This document shows positions 45,936 to 58,800 of a stretch of 64,000 bases of DNA, piece after piece. The position numbers were made by a program, and so were the translations under genes. Position 1 is the first letter of the stretch. The number at the start of each line of letters is the position of its first letter. Source of the stretch: Lepturacanthus savala (lineage: Eukaryota; Chordata; Actinopteri; Scombriformes; Trichiuridae); contig CM060466.1 in assembly GCA_030544235.1 (NCBI GenBank), positions 5,299,592 to 5,363,591 of the forward strand. Direction: 5' to 3'. The notes below the pieces were generated by a model. The model was not told the origin of the DNA, did not search any database, and saw only the letters and a program-made list of their open reading frames with translations.

Positions 45936-46207
45936 TAAATAAAAAGCGGAATGGACCAAAACGTCCGTCTCACCACAAGTTGTTTTATCTTTTAATCAGC
46001 GTCCAGGGAAATAAAGACCAGACTCTGCATCTTAATTTCTTTTTAGATATTTTTTCTTATTTTTTAGGTTGTAAACTTATTTTCAGTGGCCTGTCTCTTC
46101 CTGGTTTTTAACTAGAAGATTTAACAGATTGTATAGATTTCTATGACTTTTTTTACACATATTTCAAATGTTTTAATACTGTAAAATCCTAAATGTGTTC
46201 ATAGTTG

Positions 46208-46218
46208 AATAAAATAAA
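46208..46218 (+). terminator. slc43a3: Polyadenylation signal of slc43a3
   Basis: Two overlapping AATAAA hexamers (gaataaaataaac) 975 bases after the stop codon. An earlier AATAAA occurs in each 3' UTR repeat (cctaaataaaaagtgg), so shorter mRNAs are possible. Confidence 0.6.
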
Positions 46219-46219
46219 C

Positions 46220-48420
46220 ACATTAAAAGACTGAACTTGCTTCACTGAGCCTGAATATTTGTTATAAACATGAACCACAGTACACGATGTACAAATCCTA
46301 TACTGCGTTAGTCACAGTTTTATTTACAACAGTAAGACAAAAACAGAGATTGTGCATTTATGTGAATATGAAGATCAGTAACATCACAGTCTAACACTAA
46401 ACAGACTTCATTGTGTTATCGGTGCTGAAAGTGCATCTAAAACATGGAACACGGCTACAGCAACAGAGGAATCAATGCACAGGTTCTGTAAAGTGAAGAG
46501 GAGCAGCATGAAGTGAACTAATAAACAGAGAAGTTCAGAAGTTACTGTTTGGTAGATGGTTGCGATTCTCTAGAGATTATTCTGCTGTTGCCTCTTAGTT
46601 CCGGTTCCTCTGATGGAACCTGAACATTTTTATTTATCTTTAAAGCAGCAATGATATTTTTTTTTAGCTTAAATTGACTGTTACACACGCACGTCCTTTA
46701 AAGGGAGAAATAAAACGTGTTATTACCAAGAAGCTTCGTTATGACAGAGAAATAATCTACCAAACGTTTTTGTGCGACGTTTATTTAGTCTTTGGAATTT
46801 TCTACCGATAATAAAAACGATTGAAAAGCAAAAGGCACGTGGAACAACACAACCAGTTGATAGAGCTGCTACAAACAGCATGAAGGCCGGAGGAAAAAGG
46901 AGAAAGTCTAATGGTGGTGAACGAGGTAAGGCACCAGGCTACAGCAGGTCTGGAGGGTCCTGGTCCTGGGGGGGGGGGGCTGCTGTGGGTCCAGGTTTTT
47001 GTTCCAACCAGGCAGTTGACAAGTAGAACTTGTGTCAGAAACTTGTGTCTGAATTATTCAATTAAAGGTAAATTTTTAGACCACAAACTCTACAAACCTG
47101 GACCCAGAGTGGCCCTCCAGGACCAGAACCAGAACCAGAACCAGAACCTCAGGTACAGGGTTGTTATACACACTGAGGAGGTGAATGTAGATCAGTATGG
47201 AGCCAATATTGGGTCAAATGTTTTATACTTGGGGGGGAAAAAAAAAAATTTAAACTGAAATTTCAAGTTTTGATCTTTTGAGAAAGACATCAATGTATTC
47301 AAAATAAAAATAAGCCTACATGTCTTTTGTTCAGGATAAATATAATTATGATCTTTGTTTCAGATTCAGATCATAATTTTTACGGTTTAAAATTTCTTTT
47401 CTACAGTTTCAGATCTTCTATTTTCAGTTTTAGACTTCTGACCCTGATCTAGCATGAGGGGGCGTGGCATCAACAGAAAGGGGCGTGGCCTGTTTTAGTC
47501 TCTCTCGTCTGTCTCTGTTTTCATGTGTGGAGGCGGGGCCATAAAGCAACTCACCAATCACTACATGATTCTTCTAAAATCATTTTCAACCAATCCTAAT
47601 AATCCTCTGCTTGTGCAGTAGCGAGTGAGGGGGCGTGTCCTAGAAGTGTTTTCTGCCTGGCAACAGCGGCCCATGTCCTGACAGCCTTGGCTTCTTATTG
47701 GCCCAGATGGCAGTTTCTGTACTTTTTTAAAAATATAGTTAAATAATTGATAGTTTTATTTCTATAAACGGTGCACCCTCTGCTAAATGAAAGGTGTGGA
47801 AATTTAAAATTCCTTCTGTGATCGTCAGATCAAGTTTTTTGGTGATCGGGCCAAAAAACGCTATACTATATATACTATATACATGACTATATATCCTGCA
47901 CAGCTAAAGCTGTTTCAAGTCAGGTCGAAAATCATGAAAACTATAAAACTGAGAAGTTGAACTGGTTGACCTAGAGGCTACGTTCAGGGTTTAATTCAAG
48001 ATCAAAACTTGAAATTTCAGTTTCAATTCTTATTTTTTCCCCTCAAGTAGAAAACATTTGACCCAGTATGAGCTCCATAGATCAGCACTAGAGCAGTTCA
48101 CCCTTTAGTCTGAAAGGACTAATCTTGATGTGATAAAAAATTAAATGTTTAAATGCTTGCACAAACGGGAGCAAATTAAGTCAATGAAACAGAAGTTCAT
48201 CATTTTATTTTTCAAACCCGATCCTATTTTTGATCTGAGGGTTAACAGTACACTTGTCTGGGGTGGATCCCTGCGCTGTGATTGGCTGCAGCAGACCATG
48301 TGACCCTAGTGAGGAATAAGCAGGTAGAGAACTGACTGACAACCTATTGTTCATGAATGGAGACATTTGTGTCGCTCCATAGTTGGACTCTACTGGAGTT
48401 TATTTTTGTAACTTTCGGGA
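46220..48420. other. Intergenic between slc43a3 and the BED-PR gene
   Basis: Both flanking genes end here, tail to tail. At 46945-47135 is a degenerate hAT-type MITE (tggtcctgggggggggggg, ggtccaggtttttgttccaa, then a decayed inverted end). At 48255-48340 is a SINE tail. No coding region is convincing. The open frame at 46772-47026 runs across the MITE and I do not accept it. Confidence 0.6.
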
Positions 48421-48865
48421 TTAACCCTCTATTGCATGAAATACTGTTTTGAATGATTTTATTCCTTAAAATGTCCTAAATCAATATATTTTAGAAAAAA
48501 TATATAAAGTTGTAAACATAGTCTCAGGATAGTTTCACGATATGCAAGTTCCCATTAGTATACACTAGGAATTCACCATATTTGTGTATTTTTTGCATAT
48601 TAGAGGGAAAAAAAACATCAAATTTGAATAAATGGGAAAAAAAATGTAATTTATCCAGAAAGTGAGTTAATTTCTTTTTATTTGAATTTGAAAATAAATT
48701 CTGAATAAAAGACAAAAGTTCAGTTGATGCTCACATGTCAAATGGTATGCCCTTCAAAATAAAAGCCCCCTTTTCACATCTATCTGTGAAAACAGATTTT
48801 AAACCACAGCTTATTTCAAAGATAAAGTGATTGTTGCCATAGGACACTATTTAATAGAGGGTTAA
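48421..48865. mobile_element. piggyBac-like MITE, both ends intact
   Basis: It begins TTAACCCTCTATTGCATGAA and ends AATAGAGGGTTAA at 48853-48865. This gives a TTAA target duplication with perfect inverted ends CCCTCTATT / AATAGAGGG. TTAA duplication and a CCC start are the hallmarks of piggyBac elements. At about 445 bp it has no transposase. Other copies in the window: 1640-1830 (inverted), 5425-5965, 38600-39165 and 42225-42420. Confidence 0.85.
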
Positions 48866-49199
48866 ACCGGTTCTTCGCTTCACTTTCACTTCTCTACAGT
48901 GGAGCAACACAAATGTTACTGCTGCCAAGTTTGGAAGGAATATTTGTATTTTTTGGTGTGAACTCCACTTTATGAAGTAAAAAACTCGCTGTGTGTTTAT
49001 TCCTCAGAAAAATGCACAACTTCTGTTTTAAGGGGCGGTCGAATAACTTTCCAATCAAATATATACCTCTGATTAAAATAAAAATATTTCTGCATCTCAC
49101 CTCAACATCCTTTAAGAAGATATATTATGTGGAGCTGCAATGATTTGTCCTGATTAGTTGCCAATTATTGTATTAATCAAACTATTTTTATAATCAATT

Positions 49200-49390
49200 T
49201 GAGTCATTTTTAGAAAAAAAAGGCCCAAATTCTCTGGTTCCAGCTTCTCTTCTCTGATTATTTCCTGGTTTCTTTATTCTTCTATAATAATAAACTGATC
49301 TTTGGGTTGTGGACATTATCCACCATTTTATGAACCAAACTACTAGTTAATTATTGCTTCATTAATCAATAGATTGACCCACTATCAGTT
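49200..49390 (+). repeat. Dispersed repeat copy
   Basis: Same family as 1844 and 13250 (aattctctggttccagcttc, cctggtttctttattcttct, ataataataaactgatcttt). The neighbouring stretches 48870-49200 and 49390-49830 show nothing I can name; they may contain the 3' UTR of the minus-strand gene. Confidence 0.75.
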
Positions 49391-49832
49391 AGTTGCAGCT
49401 CTGTTTCACAGTGAGCAAACAGGGTTCATTTTTAGGTTTAGGGGGAGTTTTCTGTAATATAAATCTATGTAATTTGATGCATTTTGAGATTCACACATAA
49501 ACAGGTCGAATCTATCAAAAATAGACGCAAAAGAAGCCGATTTGATAGCTTCCTTTGATGATTGGGTAGCGTTAGTCTCCATTTTTAATCCGTGTCGATC
49601 TTTGTTTTACACCATTTTAAACAAATAATCCATTAATCGTTTCAATACTCGACAGATTAATCAATTACTATAATAGTTGCAGCTCTGATCTGCATGAATA
49701 TGACAGAAATCCATCGGACCTGCTGATCTACAATATTCATGAACGTGTGAAGCGGGTGAATTCCTCGTGTTCTTGTTTTGGGGTTTTGGTAAAAGGTTCA
49801 TGCTGCAGCGACAGAGGTTACAGGTTGTGGGT

Positions 49833-52800
49833 TCAGGGCATCATCTTTTCCATCACGCCGCCCTTGTCTTCGCTCCTGGTGACCACCAGCCCGCCCTCGC
49901 CGCCGATGGTCATGCGGTTGTGGTGCAGGAAGAGGATCGGCTCCAGGCTCTCCGGCGGGATGTTGCCCCTCTTCCTGTAGGTGGAGCCGTCTGCGTCCTG
50001 CAGGAAGTCCTGGGCGGTGCCGCCGGCCACCGCCGGCGCCGCCAGGTAGGCCCTGGCCACGGCTGCCAGCAGCGGGAACTGGGCCGCCTTGGTCCTCCAC
50101 CACTGCAGAGGCTCCACCCCCAGCGGCGCCCCTTTGTCGGCCCGGAACACGGACATCTCCATGTCCACCGAATCCTCCACTGAGCTGTGACGGCTGCGGG
50201 GGGCGGAGCAGAACAGGTCGCCCAGCAGGAACTCCATCCCCGACAGCCCGCCCTGCGAGCCGGGCTCCGCCGCCTCGCCGTCGTCCGCGTCCGCCGCCGC
50301 GTCGCTGTCGTCGTCCTCGTCCTCCATCTCCCGGAAGTTGATGGGCCGGGTCTCTTTGAGCCGCTTGCTCCTCCTCAGGAAGTCGCTGTCGGACTCCGGG
50401 GACTCAGGGGACGGGCTCCTCCTCCTGGTCTTACCCTGAGCCCGCCGCCGCTCCTCCTTCGCCATCCTCACCGCCTCCTTCTTCAGCCAATCAAACGTCG
50501 CCGTCTGCTCCTGTAACAGAACCAGGACACAACGGTTAAAATCCCTAAAGACGTTAGGAAGTTTTAGAGCAGGGGTCAGCGATCCTGGCCCAGAAGGGTC
50601 AGTTTGGGTCCAGGTTTTTTTTCCGACCGGCAGTAACAACCTAATTCTACTAATAAAGGTCCTTAGCAATGGCTCTAGTGGTTGATTAGTAGAATCAGGT
50701 GTGTTACTGCTTGGTTGGAACTAAAACCTGGACCCACACCAGCCCTGCAGGACCAGGATTGCTGACCCCTGATTTAGAACAACGAGAAATGACCAAATAA
50801 TGAGTTTCAATGAACGACCAGGTCACCTACAAGGCTGTAGCAACAGGATTCATTAAAGAGAAAATTCAACATTATATTTATATATACAGCTCTGGAAAAA
50901 AATCTGCAAACAAATTCCACTGAATTAACTACATACATGTATGTATTTTAAATTATGGCAGTGTTCTATACAAATGCTTCTACATTCTGTCATTGTGGAA
51001 TTATGGTGTAAATAAATGATTCTCCTTTTCTTTGAGACGCGCAGGCTCCTCTTTAAGGACCCCCGGTGGTCCCCAGACCACACTTTGAGACCCCCCCGAT
51101 GGTTGCAGCCGTCCTGTGGACCACGACTTTCTGATGACTTGTTAATAACTCGTTAATAACTTGTTAATAACTCATTAATACCGACCTTCTCCTCCATGAA
51201 GCCCAGCCCATGGAACTGGGGGTCGAGGGAGCAGGCGACGCACAGCACCCTGTTGACGGCGGGGTTGTCGTAGCAACTCGCCAGGCTCCGCCTCATCGTC
51301 CTCTTCACCTCCTTCAAGATGGACGCAGAGTCCCCGGGCCGTGACGCGAGGTGGCGTGACAGCAGGCCGGTGAGGATGGGCTTGACCAGGGAGAGGCGGG
51401 GGAAGGCCTCCTTGGCGAGGGTCCGGCACGCCACGTCCAGCGGTTTGAGGACCAGACTCAGCTCCTCCAGCAGCTTCCAGTCGGAGCGGGACGGCGACGC
51501 CGCGCCGGACGTGGAGTTGGCGAGGCAGCCGCCGCCGCCAGCCACACCGGCCTCGGCCGCATCCTCCTTCTCCTTCATCAGGTCACAGATGGTCCCGCGG
51601 TGCCGGAGCAGCGAGCTGAGCAGCGGGTACAGCCGGTTCCAGGCGGGCCGGCCGTGGGCCCACGCCGTCAGCTCGCCCTGCTCCTGTTTGCTGAGGAGCG
51701 CCCCGACGCCCTGGCAGTGCTGCTCGTACACGCTGCGGCCCGGCGGCAGGAAGACGGCAGACAGGACGCCACGGAACTGCTCGAGGGTCCCGGCGACGAC
51801 GGGGTGCGACATCACCTCCTCCACGCAGGCCCGCGCTGCGCCGAAGAAGCACGGGACGGACGGGAGCCCGTCGCCCGGCTGCTGCTCCTCCGAGTCGTCC
51901 CGCTCCAGGAAGGTGGTGGAGTTGGGGTGGGAGCTGCCATGCTCGCTCTTCACCTTGATCTTGCTCCTCCCCTCGCCGCCCAGCAGCAGCAGGTGTGGCT
52001 GGGAGATCCCCCACTCCTGGGCCATGCCCCTCACCTGGGGTTCAAGCGACCGGAGGCTGCAGTCCCTCCCAACGCCGCCAACATGGCTGCCGTTGCCATC
52101 CGTCAGCCTCTGGGCAGCCAGAGCCAGGTTCTGAGCCCTGAAGGCAGCGTCTATGTAGTGGGCCCAGAGGGTGAGGTAGCGCTGGGCGGCGCCGCGCCAG
52201 TCGTGGACCCAGACGTCCACGCTCAACGTGACGGAGTGAGGAACCTCCCTGCGGTGGCCGGGGGGTCGGCCCCGTCTCCGCGGCTCGCATTCGATGGGCG
52301 CGGTGTAGTCCGGTGCCTCCTCGCTCTCCAAAGGCATCGCCGCAGCGGCGCCGGTCCTCCTCCTCAGCAGCTGGGCCAGGCCGGCCCGGCCCCGGGCGTG
52401 CTGCTCCTTCAGGAGGTTCTCCAGCTGGCCGGCCGGCGGCAGCTCCCTGTAGGAGGGCAGCAGCGTGTGGATCAGCTGCCGGAACCCCGCCCCCTGCAGC
52501 ACGGCCGGCGGCTGCAGGTCCACAATCAGGAAGTTGGCGATGGCGTCGTTCACCTGAGCCGAGAGGAGGAGGGGCAGCGTGCTGACCAGGCCGCCGCTCG
52601 CCACCAGCTGGGAGCGCTGCTGACCTGAGGACCACAAACACTCAGTCAGGTCTAACGGTTCAAATGAACTTCTGATCTCTACCAGGGCTCCACCTAACTA
52701 CCCACTAACACCACCCAACTCCCCACTAACGCCACCCAACTACCCACTAACACCACCCAACTACCCACTAACACCACCCAACTACCCACTAACGCCACCC

Positions 52801-55800
52801 AACTACCCACTAACGCCACCCAACTACCCACTAACGCCACCCAACTACCCACTAACACCACCCAACTACCCACTAACTCCGCCCAACTACCCACTAACTC
52901 CGCCCAAGTAGCCACGAACACCGTCCAACTACCCACCAACACCACCCAACTACCCACTAACGCCACCCAACTACCCACTAACGCCACCCAACTACCCACT
53001 AACGCCGCCCAACTACCCACTAACACCGCCCAACTACCCACTAACACCACCTAACTACTCATTAATACCACTTAACTTATTACTGACTTTTCACACTATT
53101 CATACCGAATCATTTCTTGCACATAACTTGTAAATATCTGTACATTATCTGCCTACTAGGAGTTTATATTTATTTAATTTTAAATGAATATAAACATGTG
53201 GACATCAAGGAGAAACTTGTTTCTACATTGTTCACATGACCATAAACACAAATCAGTGGCTCTCAGGTTAAATGGGTTAAATAAATTAAATCAATATAAA
53301 TCTGTATTGTAGGCTACTTTTCTTTTTACCCATTGTCATAGCACCGCGCTCCTTGTTGATGTCCCGTGGTCTGATGTGGTGCTTGCTGGTCAGGTGGTTC
53401 TGGATGTCCGTGGCTCCGCCCACGCAGCCCACCCGCTCGCCGCACAGCTTGCAGACGGCGGCGGCGCGGTCCAGCGGCCGGCCCGTGGGGTCCGGCTCGA
53501 AGCCGAAGAAGTACCAGGGGCTGTTCTGCGCGGCGCTGGGGTGACTCAGCAGCTTCTCCGTCCCAGCGATGAAGTCGTACTTCTCCAGCTGGTGGGAGCC
53601 GGGCGATGGGAACGAGACGAGGGAGCTGGAGCTGAGGGCGGAGCCGGAGACGACCGGCGCCGCCGTCGGGTCGCCGGCCGCCTCCGGGTTCAACATGGTG
53701 GTCACGTCGCTGATGACGGGCATGGGGCTCTGTGATTGGCTGTGGTCGGACCACAGGGAGGAGCTGCTGGGCTCCGGCAGCGTCACCAGCTGGATGTCCT
53801 GCAGCAGGCGGAGCACCGCCTCCTTATCCCCCAGCTCACACTTCACGTTCTCACCTGGACACAACGAGTTAGTTGATTATTTACTTAGTTGTCAACTATC
53901 ACATTAATCTACATTTTTTCTGGTAACTGATTAATTTTTAAGAAGAAAATGTCCAAATTCTCTGGTTCCAGCTTCTCTTCTCTGATTATTTCCTGGTTTC
54001 TTTAGTCTCTATAATAGTAAACTGATGATCTTTGGGTTATGGACTGTTGATCTGGACAAAAAGACATTTTAGGTTGAATTTTCCGCTCTTTGATCCACAT
54101 TTACAACATTTTATTAATCTAAAATATCAAAATCTGCTTCTGAGATGTAACTAACATTAGATGAAGTGGATGGAGGTTAAAGCAGCATCAGAAAAACACA
54201 AGTATAAGAATCTCAAACTTGTATTGAATTACAGTTACTCTCCACCAGAGTTTATACTGCACCAACAGGAATATAATCACAAAGAGAAAAATGATTGGTT
54301 GGTTGTTTAGTTAGTTAGTTGATTAATTGATTGGTTACTTGGTTAATCGTCGATTGGTTGGCTGGTTGGTTGGTTAATAGTTGGACGGTTGGTTAGTTGA
54401 TTGGTTGATTAGTTGGTTGAATGGTTGGTTGATTGATTGATCAGCTCATTGGTTGGTTGGTCGACTGGTTAGTTAATAGTTAGCTGGTTGATTAGTTGGT
54501 TGATCAATTAGCTGATTGGTTGGTTAGTCAATTGGTTGGTCGGTCAGTTAATAGTCGGTTGGTTGATTGATTAGCTGATTGGTTGGTTAATAGTTAGCTG
54601 GTTGATTAGTTGATTGGTTGGTTGATTGATTGATTGGTTGGTTAGTCGATTGGTTGGTCGGTTAGTTAATAGTTGGTTGGTTGGTCGACTGGTTGGTTAA
54701 TAGTTAGCTGGTTGATTAGTTGATTGGTTGATTGATTAGCTGATTGGTTGGTTAGTCGATTCATTGGTCGGTCAGTTAATATTTGGTTGATTGTCTGGTT
54801 AACGTGCAACAGGACTCACCCATCCCGAGGCCCAGCAGGGTGGCGTAATCCTTGCCGATCCACACCCGGAGCTCCGCCCCCTCCGTGATGGGCTGGGAAA
54901 CCCTGTAGTAGATGTGGCGGTAAAACTGGAAAACGATGAGGTTGTGATCCTCCTCGCTGCTGGTGTAAGTCACGTATCTGGACCAATAAATAAAATTAAA
55001 TAAAACACAGAGGAGTGAAACTCTGACCAATGACAGGAGCCCGCCAGTGTTTTTATACATTAAACACCTGCTGCACTAAGGTTGAAAATGGATGGAAAAT
55101 TTCTGGCAAATTTCCAGAAACTTCCATGGGAAGTTATGGAATTTAAAAAAATATTCAGTTCAATAGTCTTGTACTTTAGGCTCAAACATGTGGGGTCCAG
55201 AGATGTAGAAACCATCTGTGATGTGGAGGACCAACCAATGTGTCCTTGGGTAAGAAACTAAACCCTGATGTGCCCCTTGTATAGGGATGGGAATTGAGAA
55301 CTGGTTCCATGTGTTTCAATTCCATGGAATCGTTTGGCAGTTTATCCAACGATTCTCTTATCGATTCCAATCAGCACGAATCTACGTAACTTACGCAAGT
55401 ATCTAGGCTTTGGGGTCTTTTGACCTCGCTGTTGAGTTTATAAGGTCATGGTCTAAGTAAACAAACTTTATCCGAATCAAACTCCTTTTTTTCCTAAATG
55501 AGAATCGATAAAGAATTGTATCGTTGAGAAGTATCAATAAAGGAATCGGAATTGTAAAAATCTTATAAATTCCCATCCCCACCCTTGTATAGTCGCCACC
55601 ATCAGTGTATGAATGGGTGAATGAACACATGTAGCATGAAGTGCTTTGGGTTGTTGGAAAGACTAGAAAGGTGCTATACAAATGCAGAACATTCACCATT
55701 TATCATAAATATTGACCAAAGTAACCGTGATAAAGATGTTTTCCATAACGGAAACCAAGCGTCTGGAATGTGTTCCCACCTCATCCAATTGGATTTGTTT

Positions 55801-58800
55801 TCATCAGAAGCGTCGACGTACACGAAGGCGGCGTCGTCTCTGATCTGGAGACGAGAACAAAGCAGCAACTTGGTTTCAAACCGTCACCGGCGGCGTTTTA
55901 CTCAGCGACGGAAGCGAGCTACTCACGGCCCAGGCGTGTCTGAGGTTGGTCGGCATCTGGGCGCGGCACGCCTCGCCCACGTAGGGCCCGAACATCACGC
56001 CCTGCTGCAGGTGGCACTTGGCGTACACCTTCACCTCGGACGGCCGCTCCTCTCCGGCCGACCCCGCCGCCGACGTCCCGCCGCCGACACCGGCGTCCGC
56101 ACACAGGCAGAGACAGGACGGCAGCGAGAGCACGGCACGCGTGGGACCGCCGTGCAGCCACGGCTCGCCGGGGGGCAGCACGGCATCCGGGACGTAGTTC
56201 TGGTTGGAGGCGGTCTGGAGAAACGGAATGTCCTCGAAGAACTCCTCATGGTTTAAATCCAGACCTGCACAACACAGAAAAAGAGGAGAATATGTGGATT
56301 TACAACTACTGCAATAACTAGGAGAACTATCTGGCAGATAAGTTTACTTAAAGTTTTTTTTGTTCTTATTTTAAACATCAAAAGTAAAAAAAAAATCATT
56401 AAAAGGTAAAATGAGATAAAAAGCAACTATATATACATAAAAAAACACGAAATTTGAGGTAAAAAGAAAAAAAAAGGAAATAAAAACTCACATAAAAAAG
56501 TAAAAAAGAAAATAGATAAAAGATAAAAATCTGAAAGTAAAAACACAAAAATTAGATAAAATATAAAAAGATTGAAAATGAGGTAAAACAAAAAAATATT
56601 AAATAAAAGTCACAAGTATTAGATAAAAAGTAAAAAATATATTAGATTAATTATGAGGTAAAACACTATACACAATATTATTATATATTATTAAAAAATA
56701 TTTTTTATATTATATAAACGAGATAAAAAAGGAAAAAATGATAAAAAAAATGTGCTAAAAAGAAAAAAAAAATAGGAAATAAAAACTCATAAGATAAAAA
56801 TAAAAAAATATTTTAAAAGATGTGAGTTAAAAAGTAAAAAATATAAAGTGAGATAAATTTAAAAAATAGATTAAAAAGATAAAATATGGAGGTAAAAAGG
56901 CAAAAAATAGAGAGAAATAAAATAAGCAAAATACAAGAAAAGGTCAAACATGATTTTAGATTAAAAAATAGATAGTAATAAATAGATAAATACATAAATA
57001 CATGAAATGAAACTTTTAAAACAAGATTAAATGGACCAAACTCACAGATAATAAATGATCTGCCAGTTGAATAAGACAATTTCAGATAATTATATTCATT
57101 AATGGACTAATTGAACAAAACCAGACGTTTCCACTAGTTGTGTTTTCGTGTTTTGCGGCGACTCGTCAATAACCCGGAAAAGCTGACGACAGACATGAAC
57201 CTTAAACATGTCAGCGACACGTTAAAAACACGCAACACGTCTGGTATTTACAGCAAAGACGAGTTCTCACTTGGTTTTTATTCATTTTATTTAGTTTCTT
57301 TGCCAAAAAAAGAAACGTGAGCATCTATCAGGCAGCATCTGTAGATTTTGATGTAAAAACATCATCGTCACACAGAACTTCCTGTTAGAGGAACCCGCTA
57401 GAGTCTGGGGCCGGACCTGGACCTGGACCTCCTGGACCTGGACCTCCTGGACCCGTCTTAGTCCTCTGTTCTTGGCTCCTGGGAGACGGCGTCCTGTGAC
57501 TCCTGTAATGAAGATTACAGTCATTTTATCAGCTTTAATGCAGGTTCCTACACATTTTACACTTCAAAATTCCTCTAACTATAGCTGGATAGATAGTGAT
57601 GGTTTAAAATGGTATTTGTTATATGAATCATATAAAACGTTTACCTTTACACATCTGAGATTTTCTATAAAATGAGTTGGTAACACCTTAGAATCTGACT
57701 TTTTAATGCTATTTATTTCATGTTTTATGTGCTCCAGAGGCTCAGATATTAAGGTTTTCATACATTTCTAGTATTTTATCAGAAAACAGGATATAAGGAC
57801 ATTTATCCTGGAATATCAGAGGTTTTTACAGGCGTTTTCCAATCGGTACTTTCATGTCACATCCTTTTTACCCAAGATTTTGAACATTTTAAGCTCATAT
57901 TTTGCTGTTTTTGTCTCATAATTGTAATCTATGCCTCTTATATCACATTATTGTCTTTTAATCCAAGTATTTGGGGTTTTTAATTTATTGTGACTTATGT
58001 CTTATGTCATTTTTATTCATATCCTATTTTTATTGCTACCATATTTTATGTTTTAATTGTTTATATATATTGCATATACCTTTACATTTTCTTTTATTGT
58101 AAATAACCCCTTGCATTTTACATCCTATTTTTTATTACTACTGCACTTTTAATATACTTTAATAGTACTATAAAGGTGTTTCTGCAGCACTTTTTACATA
58201 TTTTAATTTGGTATTTAAATTAAAGCAGTTATTATATCAAGTTCTGTGATATGTGCTGCTGATCTCTTGGCCAGTGTAAAAGAGATATAGATCTCAATGA
58301 GTTATTACCTGGTTAAATAAAGGTCAAATAAATAAATACATGATTTCATCATAACACACAGCATTCAGAAAGTGTTCACTTATTCAATCATTGCACGTTT
58401 TTATGTTGCAGCCTTATGTTTAAATCGATTGTTTCCTCATTTCACCCTTTGTTAAATTACAGCCATGCTAAAATCAAGTTATATATATTTATTTCCAGCT
58501 GGAATCTCATACCTCGGCTCCAGTTTGTTGACAAGACGCTGGAATTCCAGTTTATGGATCCCGGACAGTTTCTTCGCATCCCGGGAAATAAAGTGGAGAG
58601 AACCTTTAGTTTTAACCTCCGGTGTTTTTTTTCCCGACACTTTGTCTGGATGCTGCCGTCTCCTGTCGCTGATGCGAGTAAACGTCTGATATTCCGCATG
58701 GTGGCGGGTTCTCAGGTGTTTAATTAAGTTGGTGGTGTTGTAAGCGGTAGATGATCGTCCTCGGGAGATTCTTGCTCGACATAACTTGCATTCCGCTTTG

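Noticed and set aside
46772..47258. Two overlapping open frames between slc43a3 and the fusion gene
   Set aside because: They cross a degenerate MITE and a G-homopolymer, have no splice partners and no recognisable domain.
51319..52628. Open frames of 271 and 342 codons on the plus strand
   Set aside because: They are shadows of the GC-rich hAT exon on the minus strand; composition (Arg/Pro/Ala) and lack of homology indicate no gene.
58465..58727. Plus-strand open frames at the hAT relic
   Set aside because: Shadows of the minus-strand BED finger and transposase segment.
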